Assembly: GCA_964467925.1 (NCBI GenBank)
Contig: CAYXSX010000001.1
Location: 496,001-560,000 of the forward strand
Direction: 5' to 3'
Source: CAYXSX01 sp964467925
GTDB taxonomy: Bacteria; Pseudomonadota; Alphaproteobacteria; Micavibrionales; Micavibrionaceae
DNA length: 64,000 nt
Position 1 is the stretch's first letter. Every line of letters begins with the position of its first letter. Of this stretch, positions 26,744 to 34,657 are shown piece by piece. Made by a program: the position numbers and the translations under genes. A model generated the notes under the pieces. It was not told the DNA's origin and did no database searches. It saw only the letters and a list, made by a program, of their open reading frames with translations.

Positions 26744-27614
26744 TGCAGCCATGCCAAAATCCGCCACCAAAGCCAGTATCATCGACGGCAAGGCCATCGC
26801 CGCAAACTTGCGTGAAGAACTGGCCAAAGAAGTCGCTGCGATGGAAACAAAACCGGGCTTGGCCGTTATTCTAGTGGGGGACGACCCCGCCTCCCACGTC
26901 TATGTGCGCAACAAGATCAAGGCTTGCGAGGATGTGGGCATTCAGAGTTTCGAACACAGGCTGTCCGAAGATGCGGCGCAGGAAGACGTGCTAAAGGTTA
27001 TAGAGACCTTGAACGCGGATAAAAGCGTTCACGGCATTCTGTTGCAGCTTCCCGTGCCCAAGCATCTTGATAGCGATACACTGGTTCAGGCGATTTCCCC
27101 CGCCAAGGATGTAGACGGGCTGACCCTGCCAAATGTCGGGGCGCTGGTCGCCGGACTGGACGGGCTGGTTCCCTGCACGCCGCAGGGCTCCCTCATGCTG
27201 ATTAAATCCGTGCGGGCCGATTTGACCGGGCTTAATGCCGTGGTGATCGGACGCTCTCTTTTGTTCGGAAAGCCGATGGCGAGTCTTCTGCTGGCCGAAA
27301 ACTGCACAGTCACGCAAGCCCATTCCTGCACGCAAGATATAGAAGAAGTCTGCCGCAACGCCGATATTCTGGTCGCCGCGGTGGGCCGCCCGAAAATGGT
27401 CAAAGGAAGCTGGATCAAGCCCGGTGCCATCGTGATTGATGTCGGTATCAACCGCATCGACTCTAAAGATGGTGGAGGAACACTCTGCGGCGATGTCGAT
27501 TATGACGAGGCCCTAAACGTGGCCGGAGCCATCACCCCCGTCCCCGGCGGCGTAGGACCGATGACAATTGCATGCTTGCTAGCCAATACGGTGAAGGCGG
27601 CTCAGAGTTTTTGA
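26736..27614 (+). CDS. folD: FolD methylenetetrahydrofolate dehydrogenase/cyclohydrolase
   Basis: FolD interconverts 5,10-methylene-THF and 10-formyl-THF with NADP, supplying formyl groups used by PurH. 292 residues from ATG 26736 (MDNAAMPKS); ATG 26751 is an alternative. Catalytic YVRNKIKACEDVGI (Lys), LLQLPVPKHL, PAKDVDGLT and the NADP loop VVIGRSLLFGKP are present, and the C-terminus holds TPVPGGVGPMT. It is translationally coupled to yggT. Its 3' end overlaps the convergent Fic gene by 13 bases. Confidence 0.97.
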   Translation: MDNAAMPKSATKASIIDGKAIAANLREELAKEVAAMETKPGLAVILVGDDPASHVYVRNKIKACEDVGIQSFEHRLSEDAAQEDVLKVIETLNADKSVHGILLQLPVPKHLDSDTLVQAISPAKDVDGLTLPNVGALVAGLDGLVPCTPQGSLMLIKSVRADLTGLNAVVIGRSLLFGKPMASLLLAENCTVTQAHSCTQDIEEVCRNADILVAAVGRPKMVKGSWIKPGAIVIDVGINRIDSKDGGGTLCGDVDYDEALNVAGAITPVPGGVGPMTIACLLANTVKAAQSF

Positions 27615-28210
27615 TACCGTTTATGAAGTTCAACCAAAGGGGCATAATTCATATCATCAGCTTCCTTCAAGGCTTTCAAATATTCCTTTCGAACCTTTGT
27701 TAAAACCTCTACATCGGAAGGCCAATACACAAGCGGGGATTTATGTTTTTTAAGCCATAAATTTCCAAGCATTCTAGACCATCGCCCGTTCCCGTTCAGA
27801 AACGGATGTATTTGAACGGCCCTGTGGTGAAGCCTGACCGATTGTTCCAATATATCAATTTGAAAATCGTCCCACGATTTCAGATCCTGAGATAAAATGA
27901 TCAAATCCTGATAGATTGCGCTTGGCGCACTACCTATATTCGTTTTTGTTGTTCTGTATTGCCCCGCCCACAACCAAACATCGGAAAACATTTCTTTATG
28001 AATCTTGGCCATGACCTCAGGGGTGAACTCCAAACGCTGGACGCCGCCAGATTTAACCAAATATTTAAAAGTAGCTTTTGCAATATTCTCGGCTTCAGCT
28101 TCATTTAACTGTCGTCTAGAAATATTGGGAATTTTGACTGTAAGCCCGGAAAGATCGTCAAGCGGCGTTTCCCCCTCCATAGCTTCAAATGGGCCCTTAG
28201 TCTTCTGCAC
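27602..28210 (-). CDS. Fic family protein (mobile mystery protein B type)
   Basis: Fic proteins transfer AMP or related groups onto target hydroxyls. 202 residues. The active-site loop reads HPFLNGNGRWSR, matching HxFx(D/E)GNGRxxR except for Asn in place of the acidic residue that usually coordinates Mg2+. An Asn here is, as I recall, common in the mobile mystery protein B subgroup. The N-terminus (EGETPLDDLSGL, SRRQLNEAEAENI) also fits that subgroup. It overlaps the HTH gene by 14 bases, which suggests a toxin-antitoxin-like pair. The region is AT-richer than its neighbours, consistent with lateral transfer. Confidence 0.85.
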   Translation of the reverse strand: MQKTKGPFEAMEGETPLDDLSGLTVKIPNISRRQLNEAEAENIAKATFKYLVKSGGVQRLEFTPEVMAKIHKEMFSDVWLWAGQYRTTKTNIGSAPSAIYQDLIILSQDLKSWDDFQIDILEQSVRLHHRAVQIHPFLNGNGRWSRMLGNLWLKKHKSPLVYWPSDVEVLTKVRKEYLKALKEADDMNYAPLVELHKRYQKL

Positions 28211-28604
28211 TCCATAAATCCTTCTTGGGACCGGCCAAGAGCTTGCTTTTATATTCTAGAAATAAACGCTCTTGCTCCTGATGACTAACGGCCTGTCCCT
28301 CTAAGCCAGATGTTCCCTGTACAAGCGCAGCCTGTACGGTCGCTAATAATTCCGCACGATCTTCCAATATTGAGGGAATGCTTTGCCACCTAAGATCAAA
28401 CCCGTTAGGCACACGCGTTTCTTTCAACCCCAAAACTTTAGCAATAGCCAAAAAGTCTTTAAACACCGCTCGAGAGTGTTTACCTGATAGAATCCTGTGA
28501 ACTACAGATTGAGACACACCGGAGCGCCTCGCTATATAAGCTTCGCTCATTCCAAGTTTGGCCTTGCGTTCTGCCAGAATGTTAGCTGCATCACTATAAT
28601 TCAT
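28197..28604 (-). CDS. XRE-type HTH regulator paired with Fic protein
   Basis: 135 residues with an N-terminal helix-turn-helix (about 14-60: MSEAYIARRSGVSQSVVHRI) and a C-terminal helical tail. It probably acts as repressor and possible antitoxin of the downstream Fic gene, whose start it overlaps. Just upstream are two exact 17-base direct repeats and a perfect inverted repeat, the expected operator for autoregulation. It resembles the mobile mystery protein A partner in position, though not clearly in sequence. Confidence 0.8.
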   Translation of the reverse strand: MNYSDAANILAERKAKLGMSEAYIARRSGVSQSVVHRILSGKHSRAVFKDFLAIAKVLGLKETRVPNGFDLRWQSIPSILEDRAELLATVQAALVQGTSGLEGQAVSHQEQERLFLEYKSKLLAGPKKDLWSAED

Positions 28605-28624
28605 ATTAGAATTATATCAAAAAA

Positions 28625-28677
28625 TTTTAATTCTATAAAGACTTATTTTGTGTTTTTTTAATTCTATAAAGAATTAA
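28625..28677. promoter_or_regulatory. Probable operator of the HTH/Fic operon
   Basis: TTTTAATTCTATAAAGA occurs exactly twice, at 28625-28641 and 28656-28672. Start-to-start spacing is 31 bases, about three helical turns. The second copy extends into a perfect dyad TTAATTC-TATAAA-GAATTAA (28658-28677). The site lies 21 bases upstream of the HTH gene start, between it and the convergent end of the isocitrate dehydrogenase gene. Confidence 0.7.
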
Positions 28678-28685
28678 AGCTTGTC

Positions 28686-29906
28686 TTACATCCCCTCAAA
28701 CGTCTTCCGAACATTCGCGATAAATTGCTGGCCTGTGATGGCTTTGCTTTTATCGGGGGCGAGGTCACCAGTGAGAGCGCCAGACTTCAGCCCTTCTTCA
28801 ATTGTCTTCACCACAGCCGCTTTCAGTGATTCAGCAAGAGCCGCCTCCTCATCCTGACCATTAATGCTAGCCTTATGACGGATGGCTTCGGCATAGGCGA
28901 AAATATGCGCCGTGGGGTTGGCCAACAGAATTTTCTTTTCATGCCAAGCGGGTTCTAAATCCGGGGCTGTACCATGCGGCGGGTCGGCCAGTAAAATCCC
29001 ATCCGCGCTGACAAGCGTAGAATCCATCAGCCCCAGCGATTTGTGCTCCCCCGCCACCTGATCGGAGACCACATCACCATCATAGTTTTTAAGGGCGATA
29101 ATCATATTGTTCATCTTGCCTTGCGGAATTTTGGAAACGACCGCGTCAATCAATTCGACCTTGTTGCTGAAACTCAAACCGGCAGCTTTAAACTTATCGG
29201 CAAAATCCTTTTCAAAGATCTCGTTAAACATATCTATGAAGCGACCATCATAAACGGGGCTGATCGTATCTTTACCGGCAAAGATCACGGATTTTTTCTG
29301 TGCCAGCGCCATAGAAAACACAGCTTGGGCATAGTCACGAATGGAATGATCGGTTTCCGTTGTCAGCATCAAAACACCGGCATCAACCGCACGCCCTTCC
29401 ACCAGATTTTCAGAAGAGCCATCCTCGCCCTCATATACAACTTTCACGGTCCCCTTACCGGGAATGGCAACGTTGGGCGCGCCGTAAATACCGCCCACCG
29501 CCTGACGGGCGATGGTGACATCCCGCATCTGAGGAGCGAATTTATCAATGCCATTAATTTCAATCGTATTGCGCAAAATTGCCGCGCCGTTAATCGCGCG
29601 GCGGATAATTCCGTTGGGCGAGCCCCATTGCTTGGAAAGACCAAATTTTTTCGTTTCTTCTTTTGTGGGAGTAATGGTCGGCCCCTTAATGGCGGCCTTG
29701 TGCTCTTTCAGGTCGTTGAGAGCGGCTTCCAGCGCGCCGTCATTCGTTTTATCGCGCGCCTGAAGAGAAACATCATGCACTTTCCAGTCAACTTCAAAAA
29801 AGGGCGCGATAAGGTTCTCGCGAATTTCGCGGGACATATGCGGCCACACGCCGTCGCCTGTCATATCGACAATTGAACCGTTAATTTTACGGGGAGATTT
29901 CGGCAT
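28686..29906 (-). CDS. icd: Isocitrate dehydrogenase, divergent type II, possibly NAD-preferring
   Basis: Oxidatively decarboxylates isocitrate to 2-oxoglutarate. 406 residues from ATG 29906 (MPKSPRKINGSIV), chosen for the AAGGAAA 8 bases upstream. Type II (eukaryote-like) landmarks are SPNGIIRRA (substrate Ser/Asn/Arg), TIARQA, DTISPVYDGRF and KNYDGDVVSD. The coenzyme loop reads HGTAPDLEP. Canonical NADP enzymes of this type have HGTVTRH there, with Arg and His gripping the 2'-phosphate. An Asp after AP is the signature of NAD-dependent relatives. Function as isocitrate dehydrogenase is likely; NAD preference is an inference. A paralogous beta-decarboxylating dehydrogenase is the alternative. 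Confidence 0.88.
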   Translation of the reverse strand: MPKSPRKINGSIVDMTGDGVWPHMSREIRENLIAPFFEVDWKVHDVSLQARDKTNDGALEAALNDLKEHKAAIKGPTITPTKEETKKFGLSKQWGSPNGIIRRAINGAAILRNTIEINGIDKFAPQMRDVTIARQAVGGIYGAPNVAIPGKGTVKVVYEGEDGSSENLVEGRAVDAGVLMLTTETDHSIRDYAQAVFSMALAQKKSVIFAGKDTISPVYDGRFIDMFNEIFEKDFADKFKAAGLSFSNKVELIDAVVSKIPQGKMNNMIIALKNYDGDVVSDQVAGEHKSLGLMDSTLVSADGILLADPPHGTAPDLEPAWHEKKILLANPTAHIFAYAEAIRHKASINGQDEEAALAESLKAAVVKTIEEGLKSGALTGDLAPDKSKAITGQQFIANVRKTFEGM

Positions 29907-29975
29907 GAGAATTTCCTTTTTCACAATGTTCCACGTGAAACACTCTATCACCGCAGAAAGCTTTCGGGGAGAGGG

Positions 29976-31223
29976 TTACACTTTCTTTTTCTGGGGCTTT
30001 TTCTGAGGTGCAAAATAGAGCAACACAAACCCGATCAAGGCGGAGATACAGGACCCCGCAAGAACGCCGACACGGATTTCAGCCTGTTGTTCGATTCCAG
30101 AAAATGCCAGCCCACCGATAAAGAGCGACATGGTAAAACCGATCCCGCACAATATAGAAACGCCGTATAACTGTAACCAGGTGACGTTTTCAGGCATTGG
30201 CGACAGGCGGGCTTTGATGGCAAAGAGAAGCATTGAGAAAATACCGATCTGTTTTCCGACTACAAGACCCGCAATAATGCCCAGCGTGATCGGTTCGGAA
30301 AAGGAGTGCCAACCCATGCCGGTAAACGGAACCCCGGCATTTGCAAAAGCAAAAAGCGGCAAAATACCGAAGGCCACCCACGGGTGCAGGGCGTGTTCGA
30401 GATGCTTGCAGGGCGAATAATCAGGATCGTGCTTACAAGTCATGGGGATGAACATGGCCGTGGCAACTCCGGCCAGCGTAGCGTGCACTCCGGATTTCAG
30501 CACGGCAATCCATAGAATAATGCCCAGCAGACCATAAGGGGTTATCTGCGACACCCCGCGCTGATTAAGAATAAACATGACAACAAGCGCCGCCGCTCCT
30601 ACATAGAGAGGCTCCATAACCACATCGCCCGTATAGAAGAAGGCAATAATCAGGATCGCGCCAAGATCGTCGATAATGGCAATCGCGGTAAGCAGTACTT
30701 TCAACCGCACATCGGCCTTGCTTCCGAGTAAACTTAAAATCCCGAGCGCAAAGGCTATGTCAGTGGCAGCGGGAATCGCCCAGCCGGAAAGGTTTTCGGG
30801 GGTATCTTTATTGATGTAATAATAAATCAAAGCAGGAACAATCATTCCTCCCACCGCAGCGATCGCCGGAAGAAGCGCCCGCGAACGCGAAGATAGCTCC
30901 CCGCCCATTAACTCGCGCTTGATCTCAAGCCCGACCAGTAGAAAAAAGACAGCCATAAAACCATCATTGATCCAGAGGAGCACGGATTTTTTAATTTGTA
31001 AGTAGCTCTCTGTGGCCGGAGTATCAAACCCTATGTGAAATTTAACTTCGTTAAAAACGTAGTGGTACAAATCATAAAGCGGGGAGTTGGCAACAATCAA
31101 AGCAATAGCGGCGGCTATGACCAGCAGAATACCGCCGGAAGCTTCCATCTTGAAAAACTGCCTTGCGAAATAGGTGATTTCGAAAGTTCTTTTTTGCACC
31201 AATTCTCTCAACCCTCTCAACAT
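29976..31223 (-). CDS. nhaA: Na+/H+ antiporter NhaA
   Basis: Inner-membrane antiporter that exports Na+ in exchange for H+, important at high pH or salt. 415 residues with about 12 hydrophobic segments. The paired essential aspartates are in AIAIIDDLGAILIIAFFY (equivalent to E. coli Asp163/Asp164). VGLEIKRELMGGEL and PAATDIAFALGILSLLG are family hallmarks. The tail is basic (PQKKPQKKKV). It is the last host housekeeping gene before the phage-like module, whose holin stop is 62 bases away on the same strand. Confidence 0.97.
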   Translation of the reverse strand: MLRGLRELVQKRTFEITYFARQFFKMEASGGILLVIAAAIALIVANSPLYDLYHYVFNEVKFHIGFDTPATESYLQIKKSVLLWINDGFMAVFFLLVGLEIKRELMGGELSSRSRALLPAIAAVGGMIVPALIYYYINKDTPENLSGWAIPAATDIAFALGILSLLGSKADVRLKVLLTAIAIIDDLGAILIIAFFYTGDVVMEPLYVGAAALVVMFILNQRGVSQITPYGLLGIILWIAVLKSGVHATLAGVATAMFIPMTCKHDPDYSPCKHLEHALHPWVAFGILPLFAFANAGVPFTGMGWHSFSEPITLGIIAGLVVGKQIGIFSMLLFAIKARLSPMPENVTWLQLYGVSILCGIGFTMSLFIGGLAFSGIEQQAEIRVGVLAGSCISALIGFVLLYFAPQKKPQKKKV

Positions 31224-31285
31224 TTGTGAGCCTCATATATACAGCGACTCAAGAATATAAAGGTTTTTAGGCGCTAAAAAAGCCC

Positions 31286-31777
31286 TTATCTGACCAGTTT
31301 TTTATCCTCGCTGCGCTTATACACATAAATCCCGAGCACAGAGAGGCCCACAGCCCAAATCGCGCTTAAAGACCCCATGCCGTTGAGAACAACGCCCGCA
31401 TTTTCCGTTTCAAAGGCAATCACATAAGCCAGCCCTAGCATCTGCGCCGCCCATGTAATGGCCATCAGATAACCGAAAGTCGGGCGCATACGGCGCACAT
31501 ATAAATCTTGCGATGCTATTTCAGCGCGCAGGGATTCATTAATTTCGGTGAGAACGGCAGCATGGGTTTGCATCTGGATTTCCATCACCTTTTCCGCATG
31601 GCGGTTGGCCTCCCCGATCTGATCAGCCGAAATAGCACCCTGCCCCAACGCCAGATCAACGTCGCGAAGAGCCTTTGCCGCCGTTTTTGCAACGGGGTTT
31701 TCAATCGCGCCCAGCGCTTCGCCGATCACCCCGCTCAATATGGGCAAGCCTATTTTCGCCAGTAATGCGGGTATCAT
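31286..31777 (-). CDS. GTA-type three-TM holin
   Basis: 163 residues. A soluble helical N-terminal half is followed by membrane segments from about residue 95 (FGYLMAITWAAQMLGLAYVI, then MGSLSAIWAVGLSVLGIYVY). The RRMRPTFGYLMAITWA region and SEDKK tail match the holin family named for gene-transfer-agent release. It would permeabilise the inner membrane so that the neighbouring cell-wall hydrolase reaches peptidoglycan. It has a strong GAGGAG site and lies at the downstream end of the leftward virion module. Confidence 0.85.
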   Translation of the reverse strand: MIPALLAKIGLPILSGVIGEALGAIENPVAKTAAKALRDVDLALGQGAISADQIGEANRHAEKVMEIQMQTHAAVLTEINESLRAEIASQDLYVRRMRPTFGYLMAITWAAQMLGLAYVIAFETENAGVVLNGMGSLSAIWAVGLSVLGIYVYKRSEDKKLVR

Positions 31778-31801
31778 TTATTTCTCCTCAATTTTAAAAC
31801 C

Positions 31802-31880
31802 GTCATTCCGGCGCATGCCGGAATCCATTTCTCAAATCTCGCCAAGCGGATAAATAGATCCCTGCCTTCGCAGGGATGAC
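31802..31880. repeat. Dispersed compound palindromic repeat, copy 3 (inside phage module)
   Basis: GTCATTCCGGC...GCCGGAATCCAT, a spacer, then GATCCCTGCCTTCGCAGGGATGAC. It has the same architecture as the other copies. It lies between the holin and endolysin genes, so the repeat entered this spot after, or survived, phage integration. Confidence 0.85.
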
Positions 31881-31899
31881 AGCTGAGTTGTTGCTCACA

Positions 31900-32388
31900 T
31901 CACGCTTCTTCCAACCTGTAAAAAATATGCTTGCCGATCACGGCCGTGGGTTTTTCACGTTTCGCCCAATAGGGCATGGTACCGATGGCGTGATAATGCG
32001 TGGCGCCTTCGGTCGTATCCTCAAGCGCGCCGATCACAGCGCGGCGGGAAAGACGCAGCGCGGTTGCGAAATATAAATCGTTTTCATCCGCGTCCTGAAG
32101 TTTGCGGAAATTCGGATCAGAGCGGTTCCAGCAACTGAACTGATAGGGCTTCTGGCATACCTGTATGATGTTGCCGCCCCACCAGTATTTGCCGCGTTCT
32201 TCAGCAATTCTAACGCGGTTCAGGATCACGGCGGCAACCGCATGCATGCCTTCCGTGCCCTCCCCGCGCGCCTCACCCCACAATGTGCGGGCAAGAACGT
32301 CGATCTCTATATTACGGTAAAATTCGCTCATGTCTTTGCTCTGGTTCTCCTTGCTGGAGTCCAGCGCCATCAATGTCGGCTTTTTCAT
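31900..32388 (-). CDS. Phage endolysin-like cell wall hydrolase (SleB/Hydrolase_2)
   Basis: 162 residues. The domain starts about residue 30 with LARTLWGEARGEGTEGMHAV, whose first Glu is the expected catalytic residue of SleB-type lytic transglycosylases. It continues with AVILNRVRI, QFSCWN and GATHYHA, all family features. Spore-cortex-type hydrolases serve as lysins in many alphaproteobacterial phages. There is no signal peptide, so export depends on the adjacent holin. AAAAAGGAAAA precedes the start. Confidence 0.88.
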   Translation of the reverse strand: MKKPTLMALDSSKENQSKDMSEFYRNIEIDVLARTLWGEARGEGTEGMHAVAAVILNRVRIAEERGKYWWGGNIIQVCQKPYQFSCWNRSDPNFRKLQDADENDLYFATALRLSRRAVIGALEDTTEGATHYHAIGTMPYWAKREKPTAVIGKHIFYRLEEA

Positions 32389-32408
32389 GATTTTTCCTTT
32401 TTGGTTGT

Positions 32409-32735
32409 TTACTCGGGTTGTTTTCTGGCCGCCGTCTCGGCAGCCTTGAGCGCCGTTTTGTCCAGCTTCATCTCGATACGCAGCAAATGCTCCACCAGCC
32501 GGGTTTCCAGCTCGCGCAAATCGGTATGGCTGGCATAGGTTTTAGCAACTTCCAGCTTGAAGGCGCCCAAAGCCTCACGAAGCTGGGAACAGCGCTGATT
32601 AAGCAAAGATTGCAGACGCTCCACCGCGTTTTCAGATTGCTCGCGCGTGCGCCAGATCAGCCAGAACAGGCAGCTGATAACCGGGATTTCAACGGCGGTG
32701 ATCCACCATCCCAGTCCTTGAAATATGCTTTCCAT
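32409..32735 (-). CDS. Phage single-TM protein, DUF2730-like
   Basis: 108 residues: one N-terminal membrane segment (about 8-27, LGWWITAVEIPVISCLFWLI), then a long charged coiled coil. Proteins like this sit next to the lysin and holin in many Mu-like and podovirus-like prophages and may be spanins or lysis regulators. That role is not shown here. AAAAAAGGACA lies upstream of the ATG. Confidence 0.65.
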   Translation of the reverse strand: MESIFQGLGWWITAVEIPVISCLFWLIWRTREQSENAVERLQSLLNQRCSQLREALGAFKLEVAKTYASHTDLRELETRLVEHLLRIEMKLDKTALKAAETAARKQPE

Positions 32736-32815
32736 GGCATTTGTCCTTTTTTATTGAAATAATTGCGCCCCTCTTATACGCTTATGTCATACCTCGAACC
32801 CGGTAAGGCAAAGCG

Positions 32816-33142
32816 ATGACGCAAGCAGGCCTGTTAACCAGAGAAGCCAACAAAGCCGCCGAAGCGGAAGAAGCGGCGCGGCGCGCTCTGATCGTGAAAT
32901 TCACTCATACGGCAACCGCGATCATGATAGAGACACTGATCCAGCAACAAGAAAACCCAAGCTTCAGGCCGCTTACCCCTAACATGCAAGCGCTTAGACC
33001 CGAAAATCTCGCTCAAATCACAGCCATTCTGGTCACGGCAGGATCAAGCCTCAACCACAAAGAAATTGTTTCGATCGGCAATGCCTCACTTGCCTTGGCA
33101 AGACAAGAAATCGAGCTAGACACACCCGCTCTTGCCAACTAA
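32816..33142 (+). CDS. Hypothetical protein on the opposite strand within the phage module
   Basis: 108 residues, largely helical, opening with an Ala/Glu-rich amphipathic helix. It is transcribed against the surrounding virion genes and ends 8 bases from the convergent terminase stop. Its upstream sequence has only a weak ribosome-binding site (GGTAAGGCAAAGCG). No homology recognised. It could be a moron-type cargo gene. Confidence 0.5.
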   Translation: MTQAGLLTREANKAAEAEEAARRALIVKFTHTATAIMIETLIQQQENPSFRPLTPNMQALRPENLAQITAILVTAGSSLNHKEIVSIGNASLALARQEIELDTPALAN

Positions 33143-33149
33143 AGCATCC

Positions 33150-34631
33150 CTAAACTTTAAAATCCGTCTTGGCCGAAAATGCTTTGCCGTTGCCCTGCCA
33201 TGTATGCCCGCCGGAGCCATACACGCGCTCGATCCGGTTGGGCTCACGGGAAAGCGCCCCGGCGACAGCATCAAGCCCGTCATCTTTAAGCCGTGAGTTT
33301 TCCGGTCGCCATTCGCACATTTCCGTCATGAACGGGGTTTTAAAAACCTCCCTATTTATAAACAGCCGCCGCGCGGCCAAAACAGCATCGAATGCCTCAA
33401 CTATCCGCTCGCCTTTATTACGATAGCTGCTGATTTCCAGCACAGTAGTCGGGGCTTTCGCCCGCGCCATTTCGTTACGCAGCATGGAGGGCAGGAAACG
33501 TCCGATCCCGTTTATCTCAACCGCAACGGAAGGCAGCATGAGCCGTTTTGCAATCCCCGCCACAATGCGGCATTGCTGCGTGGCTTCATCCACCTCGCCA
33601 TGAAGGTCACAGGAAATATATTCTAGATGCTGGAGATAAAAATTCCCCTCTCCGTCGGCAAAAATACAGGCCAGAACGCTGCTGTCCCCCCGCGCGCTAC
33701 CAAAGGCCGGGTCCCACCATGCACTGGCCGAGACCATCACGTTACCGTTGATATGCAGCCTGCCGATCTCGCGCGAGAAGTGAATATCTCCCTCATAGAC
33801 CTGCAGCAAATCGGGGTTCAAACGTCCCTCGTTTATATTCACCGGCTTGAGCATCATCTGGGAGGTGAATTTATTCGGCCCCGTATGGCGTTTGATCCGG
33901 CGCAAGTGATCGAGATCGAAACGTTCGGGCCACGCGCTTTGCCCGTCCGCGTTCAGCACCGGAATCATCTTGCGTTTAAAACCGTGCAGGAACGGATGCT
34001 CCTCACCGATTTCCAACCGAGCTTCCTCAGCGTAGATGGTGTAATAGCTGTGCGGCGTTCCGATATAAAGCTGCGTTCCGCCGGGAACCATCACGTAAGA
34101 AATTTCGGCAAGACGCTCTCTTAATGCCTCGCGCTTTTCCGCGGAATCGCACGTGCCGGGAACTTCGACGTCATCGCAGATCACGATGTCGGCGCGGCTG
34201 CCCGTGATATTAGACGTCACACCGCGCGCGAGCATGGACGGGTCGCGCGACACCATCATGCGTTTGACGGTGAATTTATCGCCCGCCCATTCCTCGGCTT
34301 TTGCGGGGCGCATACCGACGGTAAAATCGTGACGCTCCAAAATGCGCTTTACATTGCGCACCATTTTTTTCGCCAGCAGCGAGTCCGCCGCCAGCACCAG
34401 AATGCGCAAATCGGGATTGCGGTACAAAAGCCAAGCGGCGAACAATCCCACAATGGTACTCTTGCCGCTGGAGCGGAACGCCATGAGCAGAAGTTGAGTG
34501 TCTTTCATCCGCCATGCCAGTTCCAGCCAGTTTGCCATCTCCAGATGAATGGCGGGCGTGTCCTGCCCCAGAAGCCGGTTCCAGGATTTTATAAACACCC
34601 TGAAATCGGCATCCTTGTACCTTGTCTCCAT
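33150..34631 (-). CDS. Phage terminase large subunit
   Basis: Packages DNA into procapsids as an ATP-driven motor and nuclease. 493 residues from ATG 34631 (METRYKDADF), chosen for AAGGACAG upstream. The longer frame would overlap the tailspike gene end. Walker A is FRSSGKST (about residue 52) and Walker B is ADIVICDD (about 145). The nuclease domain begins with the acidic WDPAFGSARGDSS (about 300). The layout resembles podovirus (T7 gp19-type) large subunits. No small-subunit gene was identified next to it. Confidence 0.9.
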   Translation of the reverse strand: METRYKDADFRVFIKSWNRLLGQDTPAIHLEMANWLELAWRMKDTQLLLMAFRSSGKSTIVGLFAAWLLYRNPDLRILVLAADSLLAKKMVRNVKRILERHDFTVGMRPAKAEEWAGDKFTVKRMMVSRDPSMLARGVTSNITGSRADIVICDDVEVPGTCDSAEKREALRERLAEISYVMVPGGTQLYIGTPHSYYTIYAEEARLEIGEEHPFLHGFKRKMIPVLNADGQSAWPERFDLDHLRRIKRHTGPNKFTSQMMLKPVNINEGRLNPDLLQVYEGDIHFSREIGRLHINGNVMVSASAWWDPAFGSARGDSSVLACIFADGEGNFYLQHLEYISCDLHGEVDEATQQCRIVAGIAKRLMLPSVAVEINGIGRFLPSMLRNEMARAKAPTTVLEISSYRNKGERIVEAFDAVLAARRLFINREVFKTPFMTEMCEWRPENSRLKDDGLDAVAGALSREPNRIERVYGSGGHTWQGNGKAFSAKTDFKV

Positions 34632-34657
34632 GTATAAGCTGTCCTTGTTCTTATTTT

